From Bryopsis sp. KO-2023 (lineage: Eukaryota; Chlorophyta; Ulvophyceae; Bryopsidales; Bryopsidaceae), in NCBI GenBank assembly GCA_030272585.1, contig BSYQ01000003.1:3100001-3164000 (forward strand): DNA of 64,000 nucleotides, read 5' to 3'. Positions 55,709 to 64,000 of the stretch are shown piece by piece (the stretch's first letter is position 1; every line of letters begins with the position of its first letter). Both the position numbers and the translations under genes were made by a program. The notes under the pieces are model-generated. The model was not told the DNA's origin and ran no database searches. It saw only the letters and a list, made by a program, of their open reading frames with translations.

Positions 55709-58360
55709 ATGGCTGACCGTGAGCACGCATTGGCAGTGCGCGAGCCTCAAGTTGAAGAGCCAGGGATTGAACCTGAGTTCGATGAGGAATTGCCTGACGC
55801 ACCCAATGTGGTGTACCAACAAATAAACGTCCAGAACATCCACAATGTCCAGCAAGCAGCTGTCGACATAGACATGGGAGCTGATGCGGAAGCCTTAAGA
55901 GAGGATGTGGATGCGGTCCATGACCGTGTGGACGATTTAGCCCACGGGCTAAGGGGTCACCTGCAGCAAGTTGACCAGACACTGGGGCAGAGGCTAGCCC
56001 ATACTGAGGCCTCTGTGTCGAACCAACTGGCTGGCGCATCAGAGGTGATCGGGCAGGCGCTGGAAACACAGCACCAGCATGCGCAACAGGTTGAGGCCAC
56101 ACAGCATGCGGTGGTGTCGCAACAACAGAAGCTGGATTCAGTAGCGGCTCAACATAGTCGATACGAGCAGAGGCTATTACGCCAAGATATCGATCATAGA
56201 AAAGAAAGAGCCGAGATCAAAGCTTCTGTGGATGCAATAACGAGGAGAATGGATGCCGCAGACATTCTAGCGGACTCTCGTTTTGCTGACCTAAAAGAAG
56301 CAACTGAAGCATCAGCACTTCAGTTAAAACAACTCTCCGAGTTATCCCTTGTTCAAGGGCGGAGAATTGAAGGCTTATTAGGAACTGTTGCGGATTCCAA
56401 CGAAAAAGTCGAACGGACTCTAGAATTGTTTCGGGAGTCCTTGCATAAACAAGGTGCTGAGGTGAAGCGTTTGCAGAGCTCAAGAGTAGCAATTCAAAAA
56501 GATTTGATTGCCTTGGAGAAAAAGGCATCCAAAACCTGGGATCAGCAGCAAGATGCAGCTGATGTGGTTGCCTTAAGATTATCTGGCCTGGAACGAAGCA
56601 TGGAGGATGTGAGTGGCGGAAGTCAGAGTGCCCAAAGTGGAAGTGATGCTCGAGCAGTATCACCAGAGCGAGAAGAATCAACTTCTCCTGAGCCTGAGGA
56701 CTCAGCCTTTGGGATGCCACTGCCGAAGAAATCAGTAAAGCAGTTGGCTGCATCATGGCCGCCACTAGACCAGAGCTTCGCGGTAGGAATGGTTGGGGCA
56801 GGAACCTCAACAATACCGGCTCCTCCAGCAGTACAGGTCGAGGAGGGTGAAATTGTTGCTGCAGAAGCACCACCATGCACTGCAGTGGACAGCGCACCAG
56901 ACGCTGATTTCACATTCCCTCAATTGATACCTCCAAGTACAAGAGCTCAGTCTGGAGTACGCATCTCAGAACCCGACTCTGCCGATGGATCACGTAGACC
57001 CACACGAACTAACCCAAGAGTTCTCTCCTCAGCAGAAGTGTTATATCAAATTGACCTTGAGCGTGCTAAGGCACAGGTCAGAGAAGAGAAAGGAAAAGAA
57101 CCCATGCAGATCCCCACACGTACTGGAAGATTGGGACTTGGGTTAAGTGCTTTGGGAGCAAGGGTAGAAAATAATCCCTTTGCTGCACTTGGTTCATATG
57201 AGTCTACTGGTGGACCCAGTCGAGTTCCGCGTATGCGTGGAAACTTTGGAGACCCTGGTGATGACGACCCAGATGATGATGGCGGTGATGATTACCGCGA
57301 CAGACGAAACCGCCCACCTTCCCGCATTCCAGGTGCGCCTGATGGCGGAGGAGGTGGTGGCGGCGGTGGAGATGGTGGAGGCGGTGGACCTCCCGGTGGA
57401 CCTCCTGGTGGAGGTGGAGGTGGAGGTGGCGCTGGACCAGCAGGCCCAGGACCTCCTAGGCAAGGACAGTGGTTGCCTAGCACCGTCAAGTTGCAAATGC
57501 CTCGCGCATTTAACGGAAGTGGCGAACCAAAAGCCCGTAAATGGCAAGTGCTCATGACGCGGTACTTGAGAACCTGCGGAGTGCATGAAGCACAGTGGCA
57601 ATCGATCATGGCCACTAACCTTTATGGGGCTGCCTCGGATTGGTTAACGATGCAAGAGTTGAAAATTCACCGAGGTGAAAGACCACCCTTCCGTGACTGG
57701 ATGGACTTCATGGATGGCTTAGCTACAGCTTTCGAATTCTCTAGTGATCGAGATGAAGCGTGGCGTGACCTCCACAAACTCAAGCAGACTGGAACCGTGA
57801 AACAGTTTGTAAAAGAGTTTCAGCGGTTAGTCTTGAGGATTCCAGACCTCGAAGAGGATCACCAGTATTTGCTCTTCGTGGATGGACTTAAGAGTGAAGT
57901 TCAGAAGTTAGTCGCTGCAACGGTACCTCGAGATGTCGAGGCTGCCATCATATCCGCCGAACGATTGGAAGCCCTTGGAGTTGGAACACAAGGCCAAGGA
58001 GGGCAGACCAATCAGAAAAAGAAAGGAGTCTGGCGTGGTGGAAGAAAGAAGAAAGGCCAGAATCAGGGTCAGCAGCAGCAGAACCCTACACCACCAGCCC
58101 AAGCACCACCACAAGCTGCCGCAGGAGTGCAACAGCAGCAGCAACAGCAACAAGGACGAGGAGGAGGACGTGGTGGTGGTGGACGTGGACGCGGTGGTGG
58201 TAACCGTGGAAGAGGACAAGCCAATCAGGGAAGACAGAACCCCCAGGGGGGAGGGGGATATAATTGTTATCTTTGTGGAAAAAAGGGTCACCCTGTGAGG
58301 CAATGTCCTAGATTGGAGGAGGTGAAAAACCTCCCCGATGTAAAAAAAATGTTAAACTGA
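55709..58360 (+). CDS. gag of element C
   Basis: 883 codons. The acidic N-terminus (VEEPGIEPEFDEELPDAPNV) is related to that of element B (GPEFDEEMEEEPG). Then come long coiled coils (residues about 60-300), a Gly/Pro-rich linker (about 545-590), a retrotransposon capsid domain (about 590-750; LQMPRAFNGSG, LHKLKQTGTVKQFV, LLFVDGLKSEVQKLV), a basic and Gln/Arg-Gly-rich region, and a CCHC knuckle CYLCGKKGHPVRQC (about 853). It ends at a TGA preceded by a likely -1 frameshift site. It forms the virus-like particle and packages element RNA. Confidence 0.9.
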   Translation: MADREHALAVREPQVEEPGIEPEFDEELPDAPNVVYQQINVQNIHNVQQAAVDIDMGADAEALREDVDAVHDRVDDLAHGLRGHLQQVDQTLGQRLAHTEASVSNQLAGASEVIGQALETQHQHAQQVEATQHAVVSQQQKLDSVAAQHSRYEQRLLRQDIDHRKERAEIKASVDAITRRMDAADILADSRFADLKEATEASALQLKQLSELSLVQGRRIEGLLGTVADSNEKVERTLELFRESLHKQGAEVKRLQSSRVAIQKDLIALEKKASKTWDQQQDAADVVALRLSGLERSMEDVSGGSQSAQSGSDARAVSPEREESTSPEPEDSAFGMPLPKKSVKQLAASWPPLDQSFAVGMVGAGTSTIPAPPAVQVEEGEIVAAEAPPCTAVDSAPDADFTFPQLIPPSTRAQSGVRISEPDSADGSRRPTRTNPRVLSSAEVLYQIDLERAKAQVREEKGKEPMQIPTRTGRLGLGLSALGARVENNPFAALGSYESTGGPSRVPRMRGNFGDPGDDDPDDDGGDDYRDRRNRPPSRIPGAPDGGGGGGGGGDGGGGGPPGGPPGGGGGGGGAGPAGPGPPRQGQWLPSTVKLQMPRAFNGSGEPKARKWQVLMTRYLRTCGVHEAQWQSIMATNLYGAASDWLTMQELKIHRGERPPFRDWMDFMDGLATAFEFSSDRDEAWRDLHKLKQTGTVKQFVKEFQRLVLRIPDLEEDHQYLLFVDGLKSEVQKLVAATVPRDVEAAIISAERLEALGVGTQGQGGQTNQKKKGVWRGGRKKKGQNQGQQQQNPTPPAQAPPQAAAGVQQQQQQQQGRGGGRGGGGRGRGGGNRGRGQANQGRQNPQGGGGYNCYLCGKKGHPVRQCPRLEEVKNLPDVKKMLN

Positions 58361-58383
58361 CCGCCAGGCAGGAAACTGCTTCG
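58342..58383 (+). promoter_or_regulatory. Probable -1 ribosomal frameshift signal between gag and pol of element C
   Basis: In the gag frame the codons GTA AAA AAA form the slippery heptamer A-AAA-AAA (58342-58348). The gag stop follows at 58358. A GCCAGGC stem pairs with GCCTGGC about 20 bases later. Slipping back one base enters an open frame that runs without interruption into protease and pol. Confidence 0.7.
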
Positions 58384-61300
58384 TCTGAGCCTGGCCGACG
58401 CAAACGTCGTAAGCGAAACAGAGTTCGTAGGCGGCGTAGGAAGCATAGATCAAAAGTAGGTGCCTCGAAAAAGGTTTGTACTCACAGCGGAAAACCTGGG
58501 GCGCGGACTAGTACACCGCGTGAAGAGAGAACAGAGACACTCTCCACATCTACCCAATCGGCACATGACAACTGCGATTGGAAAAATGAACAGAAGGAAA
58601 GCACACCGGATGAGATGGACGCGCCTCATGCGTCATCTGCATCTCTTCCCTCTGTTAGTGAATCTGTGGGCTCATTGGAGTCACAGAGTAGTCTACAGGA
58701 GTCCCTGCCTGCAGACGTAGACGATAGTGGGTCAGAAACAACCCAGCGGTCTACCACAGAGCGAGTTAATGTGTCAGAAGTTCGATCAACTTCGTCAACC
58801 AAGGGTGACACATGCCCTCTGTTAAAAATTCAAGAAGTGCCTGTGAGAGGGTACGAAGTAAAAGCACGGATCAAGACCACGGACCTTTATGCATTCATTG
58901 ATTGTGGAAGTACCGCAAACTATATCAATGATAAGGTAGCGCGTGATCTCGGGTTGTCGATTACACCAAGCTCAAAGAGAGCAATGTTGGCAAACGGAGA
59001 TATTAAAGAACTGGCTGGCAGCTGTAACAACCTCCGAGTAAAGATAGGAGGGCTGAAGTGCAAAATGAAAGCGGATCTGTTCCCAGACCTTGGTTATGAC
59101 CTAATATTGGGCATGCCTTGGTTGCAGAAAGAAAACCCCCGCATAGACTTTCAGCAGAATGAGATTTCAGTTTGCAAAAACAGCCAAGTGTTTCATCTTC
59201 CGTTGCGTCATCCAACCCAAGAGAGTATTGAACCTGAACGAAAAGTACAGTCGATACTGCAAGAAGTGCCAGTGACTGAGTGTTCAGCTAAGAGAATGAT
59301 GCGTCATCTCAAAACAGAGACAGCATTCATGGTTGTAGTGCAAGAGTCTGAAGAGAAAGCTTTAGGCCAACATGAATTGCCTGACGCAATAGAGCGAACA
59401 CAGCCATTCAACACTGAGGATGAGATTGGCAAACTTATTCGTTCAGACACCCCTGCCGAAATTAAAAAGGTGGTAGAAACACACCGTGGTGTGTTCCCTC
59501 GTGATCTACCCCCAGGGATCCCTCCGAAGAGAAAAGGTCATGAGTTTAAGATAGACCTGGAGGATCCAACACCTATCCATCGTCCAATATACAAGCTTTC
59601 ACCAGCAGAGCTGGATGAAGTGAAAGCACAAGTGGACTACCTTCTGGAACAGAAGAAAATCAAACCATCCGAGTCCCCTTGGGGCGCGCCAATCCTATTT
59701 GTACCAAAAAAGGATGGAGGCTTAAGGATGTGTGTGGATTACAGGTGGATCAATAAGGTGACGGTGAAAAACCGATATCCTTTACCCCTGCCAGAAGAAT
59801 TGATGGATAGAGTGTTCAAAGCCAAAGTGTTCTCAAAGTTAGATCTGCGATCAGGCTACTGGCAATTTCCAGTAAGGCCATCTGATACAGATAAAACAGC
59901 GTTCCGCACGAGATACGGTCACTTTGAGTTTTTGGTAGCGCCTTTTGGGCTAACCAATTGCCCAGCGCAATTCCAAACTCTAGTGCAAGACCTACTCACA
60001 GAGTTTTTAGATGATTTTGTTGTTGTCTTTATTGATGACATACTCATCTTCTCTGAAAACATGGAACAGCATGCCGAACACTTAGAGAAAGTCCTGTCGC
60101 GACTAGCAGAATATCAGCTTTTTGCTAAGGCAAGTAAAAGTGAGCTGGCTGTCGCAACAGTAGACTATCTTGGCTACCGCATTAGCGGAAGTGGGTTAGA
60201 ACCACAGGAACAAAAAGTGAAGGCAGTGAAGGAGTGGAAGGAACTACAGAGTGTTAGCGATGTACGTAGTTTCCTTGGAATGGTTTCATACTACAGGAAA
60301 TTCATTCCCCAGTTTGCACATGTTGCTGGACCACTCCATGACTTAGTGAAAAAAGACCATCCCTGGAGATGGGGACAGGTTGAGCGTGGCGCATTCAATG
60401 AACTGAAAAAGCGTTTAAGTCAAGCTCCCGTCCTTATTTTTCCAGATGCGTCACTGCCTTACACTGTGATCACTGATGCATCGAATGAGGCCATCGGTGC
60501 CGTGTTAACACAGGATCACGGAGAGGGGCTACAGCCAATAGCTTACCTCTCACGTAGATTCAAGCCTGCCGAGCTTAACTATGCACCATACGACAAAGAG
60601 TTGTGTGCAATATGTTATGCGATGGTGCAGTGGAGACATTATCTAGAAGGTTGTGCGGGTGGAGTAACAGTGTTCACTGACCACCAACCTCTGACGCATA
60701 TTCTGTCGCAGAGGAACCTTTCTAGAACCCAAGCAAGATGGCTTGAGGCGGGGTACCTGACTTCGATCAACCCCAAGATCTCCTATATCAAAGGCAAGGC
60801 TAATGTGTTAGCTGATGCTCTCTCCCGCAGTGTTCCTAAGCCCGTGGAAACTGCGATGAACATTTCCACTTGGCAAGTGCATCAAGCAAGCCAAGACGAG
60901 TGGAAACAAGCCCTCCAAGCTGATAACTCCTTGGTGAAGATATTGCGGAAGCTTGAGAGTGGCGAGGAAGTTGAGGGATATTTCCTCAGAGAGGGAATAC
61001 TCTGGACGGTCCCAAAGAGAGGATTAGTCGAGAAAGTGGTGGTTCCTAAAGGCCAGCGCAATAAGATTATGAAGGAGTGCCATGAGACACCTTCAGCAGG
61101 CCATACAGGACCAGCGCGAACAGGAGAAATCCTAGCGCGGCGATATTGGTGGAAGGGGTGGATGAATGAGTTGAAGGCATTTGTGCGCGAATGCCCTGTG
61201 TGCCAACAAATAAAGGCTGACACACAGAAGCCTATGGGCTTACTTCAACCCCTGCCAATACCTGAGCGGAAGTGGGAGCAAATTACCACTGACTTGGTGA

Positions 61301-62355
61301 CAGATCTACCAGCATCCAATGGGTTTACTGCTGTAGCTGTCTTTGTCGATAGACTTACCAAGTTTGTGCATTTCGCCCCATGTACTAAAGAGATTACCGC
61401 TGCAGGATACGCCCAACTTTTTATCGAACATGTTTACCGCAACCATGGCCTACCTAAAGTGATTGTGTCTGATAGAGACCCTCGCTTTACCAGCAAGTTC
61501 TGGCAGACGCTTTTTAAAGCTCTGGGTACAGAGATTCGTATGAGTACAGCTTACCCCCCTCAAACGGATGGGCAGAGTGAGGTTACCATACGTACTCTGG
61601 AAAATTTCCTGAGGCCATATGCTGAGAGGTATCCCCATAAGTGGGTTGAGTATTTACCTACAGCAGAGTTTGCAGCAAACAATGCAGTGAATGCGAGTAC
61701 AGGGTTCGCACCTGCATACTTGATGTATGGGTACCATCCAGAAACACCAAACATTGGTGGGACGGCAACGCAATTTCAAGTGGAAGCAGTTAAGACTATG
61801 GTAGCACGGATGGCACAGGACTTAGATACCGCAAAAGCATATTACTCGAGAGCACAACACAGAATGTGTGTGAGTGCAAACAAGAAGAGGAAAGATATTG
61901 CTTTTGAGAAAGGGGATAAAGTCCTGATAAAAAGCCGTTTTATTCCGTTGGCTGCTTTGAACAAAGTGAGTCCCAAACTGCGCCGTCGATTTGTGGGTCC
62001 CTTTGAAATTGTGGAGAAAATATCAAAGGTGGCTTACAGAGTTCAACTTCCGGAAACATGGCTCATTCACCCAGTGTTTCATGTTTCTAAGTTCAAGCGT
62101 TATCACGCCTCGAGTGATAACAGCAGGCAAATACAACCTCCAGAAGGAGAGTTGATTGGTAGCGAAGTAGAGTATGAGGTCGAAAATATCCTAAGGGCTA
62201 GAGGTAAACGCAATCGCGAATACCTAGTGCTGTGGAAAGGATACGATCTACTTGACGCTACTTGGGAACCTGAAGCTAATCTGGTTAACGCACCAGATAT
62301 ACTTCGCGCATTTAAAGAGAAAGAAAGAAAAGAGTTGCAGAAAGGAAGAGAATAG
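58349..62355 (+). CDS. pro-pol of element C
   Basis: Open in the -1 frame from before the gag stop; the first internal Met is at 58615. Order: basic segment (GRRKRRKRNRVRRRRRKHR), protease DCGSTANYIND, RT (CVDYRWINKVTVKNRYPLPLP; VVVFIDDILIFSENM), RNase H (TDASNEAIGAVLTQD), integrase finger (HETPSAGH..CPVCQ), DDE core (TTDLVTDLPASNGF; SDRDPRFTSKFW; TDGQSEVTIRTLE) and a C-terminal chromodomain (YEVENILRARGKRNREYLVLW, ATWEPEANL). Catalytic residues are intact. The usual H of the integrase HPQTDG motif is P here (YPPQTDG). Confidence 0.92.
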
Positions 62356-62805
62356 GGAAACAGAGTGTTTGATGGCTAAGGTGGAACTCCTTATAGCAAG
62401 GGGGCGCGAAAAAGGATACCTTAGAAAAACTCTGTCGACTTCCAAACCAACTCTTTAACTTTAATGCGTTAGGTGCCTAAGTTATTTGGCTGGCGCAGTA
62501 AGTGTAGCTTCAGTAGTACTTTAGAAACCGGGCAAACGATGTCACATTCGAGATAGTGTGGTTGTTCCGAGAAAACCCCTATCAAGTGACGTGTTGAGGT
62601 GGTCTTGACGAGACTCCAACCGAGTGAAACGTTGGTGTCTCACCCCAATAACCCAACGAGGAAAGTGTACGAGTCACCCAGCCTTATAAGCGCAGCCCTC
62701 GAACCATTTTGCCCTAGTGTTTGTGTGAACGGAGCGAGCTCCTGAGTGAAAAAGAGTCTAAAGACGCACAAACCGTTGTTTATCTCTTTCTTTCCGACAA
62801 ACATA
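62356..62805 (+). other. Spacer between pol and ORF3 of element C
   Basis: 450 bp without a supported ORF; it may hold the signals that express ORF3. A CCTTATAAG at about 62682 could serve as a TATA element. Confidence 0.4.
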
Positions 62806-64000
62806 ATGGCTGCCGACACACCCGCCGCAATTATTGCGAGGTTGGAAGCGGAGGTAGCTCAAAAAGAAGAGGAGCTGCAGCACTTTACGTCGACCGCAGA
62901 GGAAGTGCTGCAGAACAATGAGGCCTTAACCCGGCAGCTCTCAGAGTTGAGTGACCGGACGAAAGCAGCTGAGGCTGCGAAGGAGGCAGCGGAGAAAGCC
63001 AAGGAAAAGGCGGAGGCGGAAAAGAAAGAAGCGGAGGACAAGACCAAGGTCTTGGAAGAAAAATTGGAAGCCATGAAGCTGAAAAAGCAAAGGTTCCAAT
63101 CTCACATGATGGCTAACCATCGTGAGAACGACCTCCGTAAACAAGCTCTCGGGGGAATGGTGGATCGATTTACCGCGGTAGAGGAAACGCTGCAGCGAGC
63201 TGTAGCAACCGCGTGGAGTGCAGCAGCCAACAACCTTAAGAAGGAATTGGCAGAACAAGAGCTGCAGATCGATTTGCTGGGAGAGTCCCTCAGAGACGGC
63301 TCTGAAAAACTTCAAGTGCAGAGCGAAACAACGGACAAGATGCTGCGTTTGAACCCGCCGGTACCAGCACCACGGGTACGCGAAGAACTGGATCGCCAAG
63401 TCCAAGTTCTGTTGTCAAACGCAACACTTGATCTGGAACCGTCCAAGGACGATGATGCGGGAGGCTCAAGCAAGGGCAAGGGGAAAGAGAAAAACAAACG
63501 CCCAAGCTCGCCGTGTAGGGATGAAGATCCACACGGAAAGAGAAGGCGAGAGGACGGTGACGATGAAGGTGGTGAGCCACCGAGGGATCGTATGCCTGGA
63601 GATGCAGCAAGAGCCAACTTGTTACTCAAGTTAAAGGCTGCCGCATTAAAGACTCCAGCACCCTCACAACCAGCACCAACAGTTCAGACTCCCGGAGATG
63701 AGGCTACCGCAATAGCACCGGGGGAGGACTTATTCGACATGAGAGAGGAGGAGCTTTTGGACTTGGATTTTAACGAAGAAATTGACTTCGGCAGTCCACC
63801 TCCTAGGCTCGAAGGTCCTAGTTCTGAACTGGAGGACGGGGAAATAAGGAATGATGAAGGGCCAAGCCAGGTGACAGAGGTTCAGCGTGCGGTCCATCCA
63901 CCGTTGGAGTTAGCTCCAACAGAAGCAGCACTTCGGGCTTTCCGAGAAAAGGTTAAGCTCAGAAGACTAAGGGCGGCTGCTCAGGACAAAGTGGATGCTG
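62806..64000 (+). CDS. ORF3 of element C (coiled-coil protein), truncated by window end
   Basis: At least 398 codons from ATG at 62806 (MAADTPAAIIARLEAEVAQ) with no stop before the edge. Residues about 5-120 are coiled coil rich in Ala/Glu/Lys (AAEAAKEAAEKAKEKAEAEK), followed by helical segments (LGGMVDRFTAVEETLQRAV), a basic/acidic low-complexity stretch (GKGKEKNKRPSSP, KRRREDGDDEGGEPP) and an acidic region (LFDMREEELLDLDFNEEIDF). It has the same place and architecture as ORF3 of D and B; the Cys/His domain, if present, would be beyond the window. No signal peptide or transmembrane segment, so it is not an envelope protein. Function unknown. Confidence 0.75.
   Translation, partial: MAADTPAAIIARLEAEVAQKEEELQHFTSTAEEVLQNNEALTRQLSELSDRTKAAEAAKEAAEKAKEKAEAEKKEAEDKTKVLEEKLEAMKLKKQRFQSHMMANHRENDLRKQALGGMVDRFTAVEETLQRAVATAWSAAANNLKKELAEQELQIDLLGESLRDGSEKLQVQSETTDKMLRLNPPVPAPRVREELDRQVQVLLSNATLDLEPSKDDDAGGSSKGKGKEKNKRPSSPCRDEDPHGKRRREDGDDEGGEPPRDRMPGDAARANLLLKLKAAALKTPAPSQPAPTVQTPGDEATAIAPGEDLFDMREEELLDLDFNEEIDFGSPPPRLEGPSSELEDGEIRNDEGPSQVTEVQRAVHPPLELAPTEAALRAFREKVKLRRLRAAAQDKVDA

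Larger units (their letters stand above)
55145..64000 (+). mobile_element. Ty3/gypsy chromovirus element C, plus orientation, continues beyond the window
   Basis: Order: 5' LTR, PBS, gag (55709-58360), pol in the -1 frame (to 62355), spacer, ORF3 (from 62806, open at the window end). No internal stops or insertions are visible, so this copy may be complete. Its 3' LTR must lie outside. Confidence 0.88.

Overview
This is nuclear DNA from an intron-rich eukaryote, probably a protist, alga or fungus-like microbe; I cannot fix the lineage. About 40 spliceosomal introns can be placed by reading frame, mostly GT-AG with two GC-AG candidates. Many are only 50-400 bases long.

Positions 1-19,900 are a gene-bearing arm. 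In order: a ten-exon RNA cytidine acetyltransferase (NAT10/Kre33, +); a seven-exon TIPIN/Swi3/Csm3 replication-fork protein (-); a four-exon small protein resembling Mediator subunit 28 (+), divergent from TIPIN across 200 bp; a short secreted glycine-rich protein (-); the mitochondrial branched-chain 2-oxoacid dehydrogenase E1 beta subunit (-); and the spliceosomal protein Prp31 (+), divergent from E1 beta across about 360 bp.

Positions 19,900-64,000 are a pile of nested transposons. Four Ty3/gypsy chromovirus-type LTR elements can be separated. D (minus) is truncated at 29,926 by element A (plus). A's gag-pol frame is cut at 37,338 by element B (minus, 37,339-54,280), which has identical 174-bp LTRs and a 5-bp target duplication, and resumes in frame at 54,286. 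C (plus) starts near 55,145 and runs off the window. D, B and C each carry a third, coiled-coil ORF between pol and the 3' LTR, the position env occupies in retroviruses. B is internally rearranged: an 8.5-kb segment is inverted, with perfect inverted duplications at its breakpoints.

hAT-like DNA transposons with 8-bp target duplications lie inside these elements. One is a 6-kb copy (39,911-45,976) with a BED-finger hAT transposase and a second, unrecognised spliced gene. Three are small non-autonomous elements (22,022-22,443; 27,396-28,700; 50,032-50,496). Each family fills its ends with its own short repeated word (GATCGG, TGCACAGA, GACCGG/GACAGG, TACGGT), and two contain tRNA-like modules. 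Removing each insertion plus one target copy restores the interrupted reading frame, which confirms most boundaries.
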